From NCBI RefSeq assembly GCF_019931275.1, contig NZ_JAIOTY010000004.1:58092-122091 (forward strand): a stretch of 64,000 nucleotides of DNA, written 5' to 3'. The notes below the pieces were generated by a model. The model ran no database searches. It was given only the letters and a program-made list of their open reading frames with translations, and was not told where the DNA came from. Made by a program: the position numbers and the translations under genes. This document shows positions 26,396-35,783 of this stretch, in pieces (position 1 is the first letter of the stretch; the number at the start of each line of letters is the position of its first letter). The DNA is from Nitratidesulfovibrio sp. SRB-5 (GTDB taxonomy: Bacteria; Desulfobacterota; Desulfovibrionia; Desulfovibrionales; Desulfovibrionaceae).

Positions 26396-27364
26396 ATGGC
26401 CGCCGCAGGCATGCCGGGCCGCATGGTGACGCAAGCCGTGCCTGGACATGCCTCCGTCGCCATCCCGTGTCCGGGGGGCCAGTCCGCATGCCGTCTCGCG
26501 TGGCGTCTGTCTGTTCTGCTGTTTGCGCTGCTGTTTCTGTCATGCGCTCCCACCGTCCGGGCAGCGCGATTGGGGACAGCGGCGGAACCATCCCTTGCTG
26601 ATCTGCCCCTGCCGGAACTGACGGCCCGCCTCGCGGCCCGCTACGGCGGGCAGCAGCCAGCCCAGTGGGGGGCGGCCCTGCCCGGCACGCTTACCCGGCT
26701 GCCCAAGTCCGGCGCACCCAAGACCGGCGCACCCAAGACCGGCCCGGTCACCATGGCCCTGACCTTTGACGCCTGCGGCGGCGGGTATGATGATTCCATC
26801 ATTGCCCTGCTGCGCGAACTGCGCGTGCCCGCCACCCTGTTTCTGGCCGGGCCGTGGCTTGCCGCCCATCCCGCCGAAGCCGCCGATCTGGCCGCCGACC
26901 CGCTGTTCGAGATCGCCAACCACGGCGCGCGCCACCGCCCCGCCTCGGTGACCGGGCGGGCCGCCTACGGTATCCGGGGCACCCGCTCCGTGGCCGAATT
27001 CGTGGACGAGGTGGAATCCAACGCCCGGCGGCTGGCCGCCCTCACCGGTGCGCGCCCGCGCTTCTACCGGGCCGCCACCCTGTTCTGCGACGAGGTGGCC
27101 GTGCGCATCGCGGCGGACCTTGGCCAGACCGTCACCGGCTGCACCGTGGCGGCGGACGCCGGGGCCACGCTGCCCGCGCCTGCCGTGGCCCGCAACCTGC
27201 TGGCCGCCCGCAACGGCGGCATCCTGCTGCTGCACATGAACAAGCCCAATGCGGGCAGCGGCGCGGGGCTGCGCGCGGCCCTGCCGGAACTGCTGCGGCG
27301 CGGGGTGCGCTTCGTGCGCCTGTCGGATGCGCTCGGGGAGCCGGGCGCGGCGGGGGCTCGGTGA
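26396..27364 (+). CDS. secreted polysaccharide deacetylase-like protein
   Basis: A 322-residue NodB-type (carbohydrate esterase 4-like) protein. An N-terminal hydrophobic segment (LAWRLSVLLFALLFLSC, about residues 34-50) is a signal peptide, possibly of lipoprotein type with Cys at its end. The catalytic fold begins with MALTFDACGGGYD near 119, then FEIANHGARHRPAS near 170 (metal His), RPRFYRAATLF near 220 and ILLLHMNKPNAG near 275. The TFDA in place of TFDD and the HGARH variant place it in a divergent subgroup. Likely periplasmic, acting on cell-wall or surface glycans. It lies directly after aroE. Confidence 0.82.
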   Translation: MAAAGMPGRMVTQAVPGHASVAIPCPGGQSACRLAWRLSVLLFALLFLSCAPTVRAARLGTAAEPSLADLPLPELTARLAARYGGQQPAQWGAALPGTLTRLPKSGAPKTGAPKTGPVTMALTFDACGGGYDDSIIALLRELRVPATLFLAGPWLAAHPAEAADLAADPLFEIANHGARHRPASVTGRAAYGIRGTRSVAEFVDEVESNARRLAALTGARPRFYRAATLFCDEVAVRIAADLGQTVTGCTVAADAGATLPAPAVARNLLAARNGGILLLHMNKPNAGSGAGLRAALPELLRRGVRFVRLSDALGEPGAAGAR

Positions 27365-28460
27365 CAGGGCACCTGGGGCACCGATTCAGCAATCGCAAAT
27401 TCTCATGTGGGCGGGTGCGCGCGGGAACGGTTTCCTGAGCCATGTCCCATGTGGCGTTCATGCCGAAAAAATGCCAGGATTATTAGGAAAAACAGGTAAA
27501 AATTTTGGCGGGAGGGGGTGCGGAGGAGGATGCTCCTTTGCCCCGGCCGGCAGGTGAGCGCAACGCGCGAACCGTATGGATGAGGACCGCAGAGTGCCAA
27601 AAGGAGCCCTGCCCCGCAGAAATGCCGGACCTCCCCCATCCCCCTTGCCGGTTCTCTGCCACACTCCCGCCGCGCGGGGGTGTTTTTTTGCTTGTCACCC
27701 CGCTCCCCGCATGGCACACAAGGCCCGAACGACCACCTTCCAGCCCGCGCCCGCCTAGGGCGCGCGGCCCGTTCCCGACCCGGCGCATGACGTCACTCCC
27801 CGACGCCATTTCATGACGCCACTTCATGCCCACCATGAGGGAAGACGACGCATGATACGCTGCTCGCAGGTCATCCTTTCATCCCGGCCGGTGCACCGGG
27901 TGCGCAATCTGGGGCTTCGCCGCTCCGGTAACGCCCGAACGCCCGTGGCCGGCGATGCCGGCCCTGCGGCCCCGGCGCTCCGGTAACCGGCGCGCCCTGC
28001 ATCCCGTAGCGTAGCGATTTCGTCCCCACCCACTCCCCGAAGCCTTGCCGTGCCGGTTTCCGGTGCGATGCGCCCCGGCGCACCGGCATCGCCCGCGCCG
28101 TTTCCCCGTGCAGCCCCCGTGGCGGCATGCAGCGGAGGCGGCGGATGCATACGGCATCCGGCCCCCGGCGCCGGAAGGCATCGGGATGCACGTTTCGGCA
28201 TCACGCATTCACAGGCAGCGCGGCATGTTCCGCGATAGGGCCCGCATCCGGACGAGCTCCGGGCGGTCGAAAGGCCCGACATCCGGCCCGACATCCGGAC
28301 AGGCATGCGGCCCGGCATCCGGCCCGAGACGCGGCCCGGCATGCAGGCGATACCAACGCTGCCGCCATGCAGCGCACCCGAACTCCGGACCTCGGCCTCC
28401 CGGTCTCACGGTCCGCAGGGGTCCGGGGGCAGCTCCCGACCACGCAAGCAAGAGGCGACG
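27365..28460. other. 1.1 kb gene-free stretch before potA
   Basis: No convincing gene. It contains hairpin-family copy C (27497-27617) and a run of degenerate CCGGCCCGACATCCGG-type repeats at about 28275-28345. The open frames in the second half are Arg/Pro/Ala-rich shadows of GC-rich sequence. A promoter for potABCD is expected here but none stands out. Confidence 0.5.
27497..27617. repeat. large intergenic hairpin with inner module, family copy C
   Basis: Starts TAAAAATTTTGG followed by a G-rich arm (GCGGAGGAGGATGCTCCTTTG) that pairs imperfectly with CCAAAAGGAGCCCTGCCCCGC. The inner module GAGCGCAACGCGCGAAC...GGATGAGGACCGCAGAG matches that of copy B at most positions. It lies 130 bases after the deacetylase stop. 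Confidence 0.7.
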
Positions 28461-29660
28461 ATGGCAGAACAGGATCACATCATCGAGTTGCGCGGCGTCA
28501 CCAAGACGTTCGAAGACACCGTGGCGCTCGATTCCATAGACCTCACCATCCGCAACGGCGAGTTCCTGACCCTGCTGGGGCCGTCGGGCTGCGGCAAGAC
28601 CACCATCCTGCGTCTGGTTTCGGGCTTCGAGCAGCCCACGTCGGGCGAGGTGCGCATCAACGGCCAGGTGGTCAACCGGGTGCCCCCGGAACAGCGCCAG
28701 GTGAACACCGTGTTCCAGAATTACGCGCTGTTCCCGCACATGACCGTGCGCGACAACGTGGCCTTCGGGCTGAAGATGCAGGGCGTGGCGGCGGACGAGA
28801 CGGCCCGGCGCGTGCTGGACGCCCTGCGCATGGTGCACCTGGAAAACTTCGCCGACCGCAAGCCGCGCCAGCTTTCCGGCGGGCAGCAGCAGCGCGTGGC
28901 CATTGCCCGCGCGGTCATCAACAACCCGCTGGTGCTCCTGCTGGACGAGCCGTTCAGCGCGCTGGACTTCAAGCTGCGCAAGCAGATGCAGCTGGAAATC
29001 AAGCACCTGCAACGACAGCTGGGCATCACCTTCGTGTTCGTCACCCACGATCAGGAAGAAGCCTTCGCCATGTCCGACCGGGTGGTGGTGATGAACGAGG
29101 GCCGCATAGAGCAGATCGGCGCGCCCAAGGAAATCTACGAGGAACCCGCCAACATGTACGTGGCGCGCTTCGTGGGCGACATCAACGCGCTGCCGGGCCG
29201 CATCGACGCCGTGCGCCTGGACTGGTCCGCCGCGCCGGGCACGCCGCTGGCCCCGCCCGCGCCGGGCACGCCGGAACACGCCGCCCTGCCGCCGGACCTG
29301 AAGCCCGGCGAACACCTGTACGACGCCACCGTGGGCGGCACGGTGTTTCCGGTGCGGTCGCGCCGCAGGCTGGCCCCCGGCGACGGGGTGCAGGTGCTGC
29401 TGCGGCCGGAGGATCTGCGCATCGACCGCATTGCGGTTGCCGAGACCCCGGACTGGCCGCACCTGTGGGGCCGCATCGAGGAATCGGTGTACAAGGGCGC
29501 CACGGTGGACCTGGTCATCACCCTGGACGACGGCCAGCGCCTGATGGCGGCGGAGTTCTTCAACGAGGACGACGAGGACATCAACTACAACCCCGGCGAG
29601 CGCGTGGCCGTAAGCTGGGTGGACGGATGGGAGGTACTGCTGCCCGATGACGCAGCGTAG
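28461..29660 (+). CDS. potA: spermidine/putrescine ABC transporter ATPase
   Basis: A 399-residue PotA. Walker [14 protein letters not shown] near residue 38, Q-loop [11 protein letters not shown] near 86, signature [14 protein letters not shown] near 139, Walker [12 protein letters not shown] and H-loop [10 protein letters not shown] follow in order. A C-terminal TOBE domain is split by a Pro/Ala/Gly-rich insertion ([19 protein letters not shown], about 261-283). ATG 28461 has AGAGG upstream. The 3' end overlaps potB by 14 bases. It energises uptake of polyamines with PotB, PotC and PotD. Confidence 0.94.
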   Translation: MAEQDHIIELRGVTKTFEDTVALDSIDLTIRNGEFLTLLGPSGCGKTTILRLVSGFEQPTSGEVRINGQVVNRVPPEQRQVNTVFQNYALFPHMTVRDNVAFGLKMQGVAADETARRVLDALRMVHLENFADRKPRQLSGGQQQRVAIARAVINNPLVLLLDEPFSALDFKLRKQMQLEIKHLQRQLGITFVFVTHDQEEAFAMSDRVVVMNEGRIEQIGAPKEIYEEPANMYVARFVGDINALPGRIDAVRLDWSAAPGTPLAPPAPGTPEHAALPPDLKPGEHLYDATVGGTVFPVRSRRRLAPGDGVQVLLRPEDLRIDRIAVAETPDWPHLWGRIEESVYKGATVDLVITLDDGQRLMAAEFFNEDDEDINYNPGERVAVSWVDGWEVLLPDDAA

Positions 29661-30615
29661 ACCCTTCCGCACCGCCAGCATCGCCGTGGTCTGGTTGTGG
29701 CTGGGGCTGTTCGCCCTGTTGCCCAACCTCGGCCTGCTGCTGGTCACCTTTCTGGAGCGGGGCGAGTCGGACTTCGTGCGCCTGGTGTTCACGTGGGACA
29801 ACTACGCCCGCCTCGCCGACCCGGTGTTCATCAGGATACTGGGCGAATCGCTGTGGCTGGCCGCCGCCAGCACCCTGGTGTGCCTGCTGATCGGCTACCC
29901 GTTCGCCTATGCCGTGGCCACGGCCCGGCGCGGGCTGCGCCCGTGGCTTCTGCTGCTGGTGGTCATTCCGTTCTGGACCAACTCGCTCATCCGCACCTAC
30001 GCGCTGATCATCATCCTGAAATCGCAGGGCCTTGCCTCCAACGTGCTGATGGCCCTGGGGCTGGTCAGCGAGCCGGTGTCGTTCATGTACGGCGAATTCG
30101 CCGTGTTCACCGGGCTTACCTACACGCTGCTGCCGTTCATGATCCTGCCGCTGTACGCGTCCATAGAAAAGCTGGACAAGCGGTTGCTGGACGCGGCCAA
30201 GGACCTGGGGGCCAGCAGCCTGCGGGCCTTCTGGCACGTCACCCTGCCGCTGACCCTGCCGGGCATCGTGGCCGGGTGCATGCTGGTGTTCCTGCCTTCG
30301 CTGGGGTGTTTCTACATTCCGGAAATCCTGGGCGGGGCCAAGAGCATGCTCATCGGCAACTTCATCAAGAACCAGTTCCTGGTGGCGCGCGACTGGCCGC
30401 TGGGCGCCGCCGCCAGCACCATCCTGACCGTGCTGCTGGTGCTGATGATCATCGGCTACTGGCTCAGCAGCCGCCGGGTGGCCCTGCGCGAACGCAAGGG
30501 CGCGGACACCGGGGCTGCCACCGCGGGCCGCACGCCCGATGCGGCGCAGGCAGACGGCGACGACGGCATGACGTCCGGCGCGCATGGCGCGCATGACGCG
30601 CGGGGGAGGGCGTAA
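29647..30615 (+). CDS. potB: spermidine/putrescine ABC transporter permease
   Basis: A 322-residue inner-membrane permease with about six transmembrane segments. The first is [19 protein letters not shown]. The EAA loop that contacts PotA reads [20 protein letters not shown] near residue 180. The last 40 residues are a Gly/Ala-rich cytoplasmic tail, longer than usual. The ATG lies inside the end of potA. PotC starts two bases after the stop. Typical PotB/PotC pairs form the channel. Confidence 0.94.
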   Translation: MTQRRPFRTASIAVVWLWLGLFALLPNLGLLLVTFLERGESDFVRLVFTWDNYARLADPVFIRILGESLWLAAASTLVCLLIGYPFAYAVATARRGLRPWLLLLVVIPFWTNSLIRTYALIIILKSQGLASNVLMALGLVSEPVSFMYGEFAVFTGLTYTLLPFMILPLYASIEKLDKRLLDAAKDLGASSLRAFWHVTLPLTLPGIVAGCMLVFLPSLGCFYIPEILGGAKSMLIGNFIKNQFLVARDWPLGAAASTILTVLLVLMIIGYWLSSRRVALRERKGADTGAATAGRTPDAAQADGDDGMTSGAHGAHDARGRA

Positions 30616-30616
30616 C

Positions 30617-31417
30617 ATGAAGTCGCGCACCCTCCGAACGCCGTCGACGCTGCGCACCCTGCGCACGGGGCTGGTCTGGCTGGTCTATGCCTTCCTGTAC
30701 GTGCCCATCCTGGTGGTCATCGTCTATTCCTTCAACGACGCGCGCTACACCACCGAATGGAAGGGCTTCACCCTGAAGTGGTATTCCGCCCTGGCCGCCA
30801 ACGGCCCGCTGGTGGACGCCGCGCTGAATTCGCTGTCCGTGGCCACCCTGGCCGCCACCATCGCCACGGTGCTGGGCACGCTGGCGGCCATCTGCATCCG
30901 GCGCTACCGCTTTCCGGGGCGCAAGGTGCTGCACGGCTGCATTTACGTGCTCACCGTGTCGCCAGACATCGTCATGGGCATCTCGCTGCTCATCTTCTTC
31001 ATCGCCATGGGGGTGCAGCTGGGTTTCTGGACCCTGCTGGCCGCCCACGTCACCCTGGCGCTGCCCTTCGTCACCGTGACGGTGCTGGCGCGCCTGGCCG
31101 AGTTCGACGAGCAGCTCATAGAGGCCGCGCGCGACCTTGGCGCGTCGGAATGGCGGGCCTTCCGCCACGTGCTGCTGCCCCTGGCCGCGCCCGCCGTGGC
31201 GGCGGGGTGGCTGCTGTCGTTCACCCTGTCCATGGACGACGTGCTGGTGAGCTTTTTCGTCACCGGCCCCACCTTCGAGGTGCTGCCCCTGCGCGTCTAT
31301 TCCATGGTGCGCCTTGGCGTGAAGCCGGACATCAACGCCCTGTCGGCGGTGATGTTCACGGTAACCATAGTGCTGGTGCTGCTGGCACAAACCCTGACCA
31401 GGACGAGGAGGAAATGA
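30617..31417 (+). CDS. potC: spermidine/putrescine ABC transporter permease
   Basis: A 266-residue second permease with about six membrane segments. It begins with a short basic stretch and the segment VYAFLYVPILVVIVYSF. The FNDARYTTEWKGFTLKWY block is characteristic of PotC. The EAA loop is EAARDLGASEWRAFRHVLLP near residue 173. ATG 30617 is used because the stretch upstream belongs to the tail of PotB. The stop overlaps the first ATG of potD. Confidence 0.94.
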   Translation: MKSRTLRTPSTLRTLRTGLVWLVYAFLYVPILVVIVYSFNDARYTTEWKGFTLKWYSALAANGPLVDAALNSLSVATLAATIATVLGTLAAICIRRYRFPGRKVLHGCIYVLTVSPDIVMGISLLIFFIAMGVQLGFWTLLAAHVTLALPFVTVTVLARLAEFDEQLIEAARDLGASEWRAFRHVLLPLAAPAVAAGWLLSFTLSMDDVLVSFFVTGPTFEVLPLRVYSMVRLGVKPDINALSAVMFTVTIVLVLLAQTLTRTRRK

Positions 31418-32493
31418 TGCGCACGAAGCTGCACGCGGCCCGCGCCGCGCTGGTGATGGTGGGCCTTGCCCTGGCGGTGCTGGCGGCGACGCTGTTCGCG
31501 GGCCCCGCCGTGGCGGCGGAGGAAAAGGTGCTGCACGTCTACAACTGGTCGGAATACGTGCCCCAGTCGGTGCTCGACCGGTTCACCAAGGAGACGGGCA
31601 TCAAGGTGGTGTACACCACCTACGAATCCAACGAGGCCATGTACGCCAAGATCAAGCTGCTGAAGGGCGTGGGCTACGACGTGGTCGTGCCGTCCACCTA
31701 CTTCATTTCCATGATGCGCGACGACGGGCTGCTGTCCAAGATCGACAAGTCCAAGCTGAAGAATTTCAAGAACCTTTCACCCAAGGTGCTGAACCAGCCG
31801 TTCGACCCGGGCAACGAATACTCGGTGCCCTACATGTGGGGTTCGGCGGGGCTGATGGTGAACAGGAAGGTAGTGGACCCGGCCTCCATCACCAGCTGGA
31901 ACGACCTGAACCGCCCCGAATTCGCGGGCAAGGTCATCCTGTCCGACGACCAGCGCGACTCCATGGGCGTGGCCCTGAAGGCGCTGGGCTACTCGGTGAA
32001 CTCCACCAGTGAAGCGGAAATCAAGGCCGCCTACGAATGGCTGAAGAAGCTGCTGCCCGCCGTGCGCGTGTTCGACGTGACCGCCAGCAAGCAGGCCTTC
32101 ATCAGCGAGGAAGTGGCCGCGGGCCTGATCTGGAACGGCGATGCCTACATCGCCGCCAGCGAGAACGAGAACCTGGTGTACGTCTACCCCAGGGAAGGCG
32201 TGCCCCTGTGGGTGGACAGCCTGGCCATTCCCGTGGGGGCCAAGCACAAGGACAACGCCCACAAATTCATCGACTTCCTGCTGCGGCCCGACGTGGCTAA
32301 GGAATGCGTGGAGGAATACAACTATTCCACCCCCAACGTGGGCGCGCAGAAGATCCTTTCGCCCGAGCTGGCCAAGAGCCGCATCACCTCACCCACCGAC
32401 GCGGACCTGAAGAACGCCGAGTTCACCAACAGCGTGGGCAATGCGCTGGAGATCTACGAGAAGTATTGGGAGATGCTGAAGACGGGCAGCTAG
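31417..32493 (+). CDS. potD: spermidine/putrescine-binding periplasmic protein
   Basis: A 358-residue substrate-binding protein with a signal peptide (hydrophobic VMVGLALAVLAATLFAG, cleavage near AVAAEEK). The mature start VLHVYNWSEYVPQSVLDRF is typical of PotD/PotF. Polyamine-binding residues of the family are expected in the YDVVVPSTYF, WNGDAYIAA and VDSLAIP blocks, all present. Two adjacent ATGs exist; 31417 is better spaced from the GAGGAGG site than 31414, which overlaps potC. The operon ends with a strong terminator. Confidence 0.95.
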   Translation: MRTKLHAARAALVMVGLALAVLAATLFAGPAVAAEEKVLHVYNWSEYVPQSVLDRFTKETGIKVVYTTYESNEAMYAKIKLLKGVGYDVVVPSTYFISMMRDDGLLSKIDKSKLKNFKNLSPKVLNQPFDPGNEYSVPYMWGSAGLMVNRKVVDPASITSWNDLNRPEFAGKVILSDDQRDSMGVALKALGYSVNSTSEAEIKAAYEWLKKLLPAVRVFDVTASKQAFISEEVAAGLIWNGDAYIAASENENLVYVYPREGVPLWVDSLAIPVGAKHKDNAHKFIDFLLRPDVAKECVEEYNYSTPNVGAQKILSPELAKSRITSPTDADLKNAEFTNSVGNALEIYEKYWEMLKTGS

Positions 32494-32517
32494 CCCGGTT
32501 TTCGCGCCCGGCCCTTC

Positions 32518-32558
32518 CCGGCCCCCGCCGTTTTTCGGCGGGGGCCGGTTTTTTTTCA
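32518..32558 (+). terminator. intrinsic terminator of potABCD
   Basis: The 12-base stem GGCCCCCGCCG / CGGCGGGGGCC closes a TTTTT loop and is followed by GGTTTTTTTTC. This is a textbook rho-independent terminator 25 bases after potD. Confidence 0.95.
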
Positions 32559-32799
32559 TCTGGCGCGCCGGGCCCGCCTGCGAGCCTTTGGCGCGCCCTG
32601 GCGGGGTGACGGCCCGGAAGAAGCCGGGGCATTGGGGTAGTTGGAGTGTTTCTTACCAGCACAGACACAGACAAACCGGAACAAACAGCAGCGCGGGCGT
32701 TTGCGGTGCCTGCGCTATCGCATGGGGTTGGGATGTGGCCGGGACCAACGTTTTTACCCGTGGAATGCGTCAGGGGTATCGTGGAGAACAGAGTAATGT

Positions 32800-32900
32800 G
32801 TCACCATTGACATAGTAAGGCATTTCGGAATGTGGCGAAAATGCATCCTATGTCATGCAAGGCATAAATTGACACCATGGCATGCCATAAATAGTGAGAG
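32800..32900 (+). promoter_or_regulatory. AT-rich region with palindrome upstream of aldehyde oxidoreductase
   Basis: Within the 545-base gap before the oxidoreductase gene this is the AT-rich part. Two TTGACA hexamers occur at 32807 and 32869, and a perfect 12-base palindrome ATGGCATGCCAT at 32877-32888 directly follows the second. No well-spaced -10 was found for either, so this is a candidate promoter/operator only. The rest of the gap (32560-32800, 32900-33100) shows nothing clear. Confidence 0.4.
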
Positions 32901-33104
32901 TAAAGGCAGGTGTTGCGTCACGCCTGTACGCAACGGGTCGCCGCGCGGGCGGCAGCCTTCCGTCCGCGCGCCCCGTTCTGGTGTTGCAGATGCGGTGGTG
33001 TCGGCCATGCATGCCGTATGCGGTTGCACGCGGCAGGGAGCATGGCGTGGTGGCGTTGCCGGTTGGCGGCGCGTGCCTGTCCTTACACAGCAACGGAGGC
33101 TGAC

Positions 33105-34832
33105 ATGGCGAAATTCATACGCATTGACATGGGTTCGAGGACTGCGGAGATCGGGGCGTGTCCCGAAAAGTATGCCGGGCTCGCAGGGCGCGGCCTGACG
33201 TCCATGTTCATCGCCGACGAGGTGAAGCCCACCTGCCATCCCCTTGGCAAGTACAACAAGCTGGTCTTCGCCCCCGGTTTTCTCACCGGCACCAGCGCGG
33301 TCAACTCCGGTCGCATTTCCTGCGGGGCCAAAAGCCCCCTCACCGGTGGCATCAAGGAAAGCAACAGCGGCGGCAGCTTTTCGCAGAAGATGGCCCGCCT
33401 GGACATCAAGGCGCTGGTGTTCGAAGGCCTGCCCGCCGACGGCAAGTACGCCGTGGTCAAGGTGGACAAGGACGGCGTGACCTTTGACGAGGCCCCCGCC
33501 GAAATCATGGGCGCGGGCAACTACGACGCCATCAAGGTGTTGCAGGACAAGTACGGCCCCAAGGTGGGCGTTGCGCTCATCGGTCCGGCGGGCGAGATGA
33601 AGCTGACCGCCGCCAACATTTCCTTTGCCGATCCGGAAGGCAACATCCGCAGCGCCGGGCGCGGCGGGCTGGGCGCCGTCATGGGTTCCAAGGGGATCAA
33701 GGCCGTGGTCATCGACGACGCGGGCGCGCCCGCCGTGCCCATCGCCAAGCCCGAGGAGTTCAAGAGCGCGGCCAAGCGCTTTGCCAACGCCCTGACCACC
33801 CACCCCGTCACCGGACAGGGCCTGCCCAAGTACGGCACCAACGTGCTGGTGAACATCCTGAACGAGGCGGGCGGCCTGCCAACGGAAAACTTCCGCCGGG
33901 GCCGCAACGAGTGGGCCAACAACATCGGCGGCGAAACCATGGCCGCCACCATCGAGGAACGCGGCGGCAAGACCACCCACGGCTGCCACGCGGGGTGCGT
34001 CATCCGCTGTTCGCAGCACTACGTGGACAAGCAGGGCAAGTACATCACCAGCGGCTTCGAGTATGAAACCATCTGGGCGCTGGGGGCGGACGCCGCCATC
34101 GACGACCTGGACGCCATCGCCTACGCCGACCGCGAGTTCGACGAGGTGGGCATCGACTCCATCGAGACCTCGGTGGCCGTGGCCGTGGCCATGGACGCGG
34201 GCGTCATCCCGTGGGGCGACGGCAAGGCCGCGCTGGACCTGATCAAGCAGATCCGCCAGGGCACCCCGCTTGGCCGCATCCTGGGCAGCGGCGCGGCAGC
34301 CGTCGGCCAGATGTACGGGCTTACCCGCGTGCCGGTGGTGAAGAACCAGGCCATCCCCGCCTACGACCCGCGCGCGGTGAAGGGCGTGGGCCTGACCTAC
34401 GCCACCACCCCCATGGGCGCCGACCACACCGCCGGGTACGCCGTGGCCACCAACATCCTGCGCGTGGGCGGCTTTGTCGACCCGCTGGGCAAGGAAGGGC
34501 AGGTGGAGCTTTCGCGCAACCTGCAGATCGCCACCGCCGCCGTGGATTCCACCGGCATGTGCCTGTTCATCGCCTTCGCCATCCTGGACATTCCCGACGG
34601 GTTCAACGCGCTGGTCGACATGATCAATGCGCGGTATGATCTGTCACTGACCGGGGACGACGTGACCGCCCTCGGCAAGACCATCCTGAAGGCCGAACTG
34701 GACTTCAACCGCCGCGCCGGGTTCACCAGCGCGCACGACCGGCTGCCCGAGTTCTTCGAAGAGCCGTGCCCCCCGCACAACACCGTGTGGGACTTCACGG
34801 ACGAGGAAATCGACAGCGTGCTGGCCTTCTAG
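33105..34832 (+). CDS. tungsten-type aldehyde:ferredoxin oxidoreductase
   Basis: A 575-residue cytoplasmic AOR-family enzyme oxidising aldehydes to acids with ferredoxin as acceptor, using a bis-pterin W/Mo cofactor and a 4Fe-4S cluster. The N-terminal domain has [13 protein letters not shown] and the pterin-binding [36 protein letters not shown] is the second cofactor loop. The cluster Cys motif reads [12 protein letters not shown] near residue 293, with the fourth Cys probably in STGMCLF near 485. It is slightly shorter than the archaeal enzyme (about 605). ATG 33105 has ACGGAGG upstream. The genes that follow encode two sulfur-carrier-like proteins and an E1-like enzyme, consistent with local pterin-cofactor assembly. 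Confidence 0.93.
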   Translation: MAKFIRIDMGSRTAEIGACPEKYAGLAGRGLTSMFIADEVKPTCHPLGKYNKLVFAPGFLTGTSAVNSGRISCGAKSPLTGGIKESNSGGSFSQKMARLDIKALVFEGLPADGKYAVVKVDKDGVTFDEAPAEIMGAGNYDAIKVLQDKYGPKVGVALIGPAGEMKLTAANISFADPEGNIRSAGRGGLGAVMGSKGIKAVVIDDAGAPAVPIAKPEEFKSAAKRFANALTTHPVTGQGLPKYGTNVLVNILNEAGGLPTENFRRGRNEWANNIGGETMAATIEERGGKTTHGCHAGCVIRCSQHYVDKQGKYITSGFEYETIWALGADAAIDDLDAIAYADREFDEVGIDSIETSVAVAVAMDAGVIPWGDGKAALDLIKQIRQGTPLGRILGSGAAAVGQMYGLTRVPVVKNQAIPAYDPRAVKGVGLTYATTPMGADHTAGYAVATNILRVGGFVDPLGKEGQVELSRNLQIATAAVDSTGMCLFIAFAILDIPDGFNALVDMINARYDLSLTGDDVTALGKTILKAELDFNRRAGFTSAHDRLPEFFEEPCPPHNTVWDFTDEEIDSVLAF

Positions 34833-34848
34833 ACACATGTGGCTGCGT

Positions 34849-34872
34849 GGCCGCCCCGAAGACGGGGCGGCC
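34849..34872. promoter_or_regulatory. perfect hairpin between AOR gene and sulfur-carrier gene
   Basis: GGCCGCCCCG and CGGGGCGGCC enclose an AAGA loop. No T-run follows, so it is more likely an mRNA-stabilising or partial-attenuation stem than a full terminator. Confidence 0.6.
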
Positions 34873-34910
34873 CGTGGCATGACCGGCAGTACGGAGCAGG
34901 CGGACGACCC

Positions 34911-35138
34911 ATGATCATCACCGTGAAATGCTACGCCACGTTGCAGCGCTTTCAGCCCGGGAGCGGGGAGGAATTTTCCCTGCCCGGCGGCGGAACCGTG
35001 CATGACGTGGTGCTGGCCCTGGGCATCGCGCCGGAAGAGGTGGCGGTGATCTTCGTCAACGGCCTGCATGCCCCCATGGACAAGGCGCTGGCCGAGGGCG
35101 ACAGGCTGGGCCTGTTCCCGGCGGTGGGCGGCGGGTAG
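34911..35138 (+). CDS. MoaD/ThiS-family sulfur-carrier protein
   Basis: A 75-residue ubiquitin-fold protein: ITVKCYATLQRFQPG, GTVHDVVLALGI, EVAVIFVNGLHAPMDKALAEGDRLGLFPAVGGG. The C-terminal Gly-Gly needed for adenylation and thiocarboxylation is present. Placed after the AOR gene and before an E1-like gene, it probably donates sulfur for molybdopterin/tungstopterin synthesis. It is an AOR-linked MoaD paralogue rather than ThiS, judging by its context. ATG 34911 is preceded by GGAGCAGGCGG. Confidence 0.9.
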   Translation: MIITVKCYATLQRFQPGSGEEFSLPGGGTVHDVVLALGIAPEEVAVIFVNGLHAPMDKALAEGDRLGLFPAVGGG

Positions 35139-35156
35139 GCGCGGAGCGGAGGAAAC

Positions 35157-35495
35157 ATGGCCGACCATGCACGGCACGGCGAAGGGGCAGGGCGGGATGC
35201 CGTTCCCGCTACCGGACCGGACACCATCGAACTGCGGGCGTTCATGGGGCTTGCGGAGCTGTTCCGTATGCGGGGCTGGCCCGTGCCCCTGCAGGTGCGT
35301 GTCCATCCGGGCACCACGGGGCCGGAGCTGCTGCGCCAGCTCGACATCGCCCCGGAGCAGGTGGAGGTGGTCTTCGTCAACGGCAAGGCGGTCAGCCCGG
35401 ATCTGGCCGTGATGTCCGGCGGGGACAGGGTGGCCCTGGCGCCGCCCGGCGTTCCGGGGCCGTACCGGGTGCTGCTGGGCTTTCGCAAGATGTAG
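35157..35495 (+). CDS. second MoaD/ThiS-like protein lacking the C-terminal Gly-Gly
   Basis: A 112-residue protein whose residues 25-100 repeat the ubiquitin-like pattern of its upstream neighbour (VEVVFVNGKAVSPDLAVMSGGDRVALAPP). It has a 25-residue polar extension at the front and ends in PYRVLLGFRKM instead of Gly-Gly. It therefore cannot act as a normal sulfur carrier and may be a structural or regulatory partner. It lies 18 bases after the first MoaD-like gene with a GGAGG site. Its function is unknown. Confidence 0.78.
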   Translation: MADHARHGEGAGRDAVPATGPDTIELRAFMGLAELFRMRGWPVPLQVRVHPGTTGPELLRQLDIAPEQVEVVFVNGKAVSPDLAVMSGGDRVALAPPGVPGPYRVLLGFRKM

Positions 35496-35601
35496 GATGT
35501 TTCCGGTGGCGGGTCCGGGCGGCCAAGGTGTCTGCCAAAGCGGCCTGTGGATGCTGGTGGATGTCAGCGGATGCCGGGTAACCTCACCCGTTCGTCAGCC
35601 C

Positions 35602-35632
35602 CGCACCTTACGGTGGCGGGGCTTTTTCTGTA
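35602..35632 (+). terminator. terminator after the second MoaD-like gene
   Basis: AGCCCCGCC / GGCGGGGCT-type stem (AGCCCCGCACCTTACGGTGGCGGGGCT) followed by TTTTT. It separates the MoaD-like pair from the E1-like gene, which must then have its own promoter in 35633-35780 or be reached by read-through. Confidence 0.8.
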
Positions 35633-35783
35633 CATGTCGCCTGAAGGCAAGGCGGGAATCCCGGCCTGTGCCTGAGCCTGTCGGGGCATGAGAGGGCGTG
35701 CGGGTGCGGGGCTTGCCGGTTGCTGCGCGCCCCGGTCCTGAGCCACCCCATACAGATGTCACCCCGTACCGAAAGAGGTCGCC

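Noticed and set aside
27576..28443. Several small frames before potA
   Set aside because: Arg/Pro/Ala-rich frames without ribosome-binding sites in a repeat-rich intergenic region.
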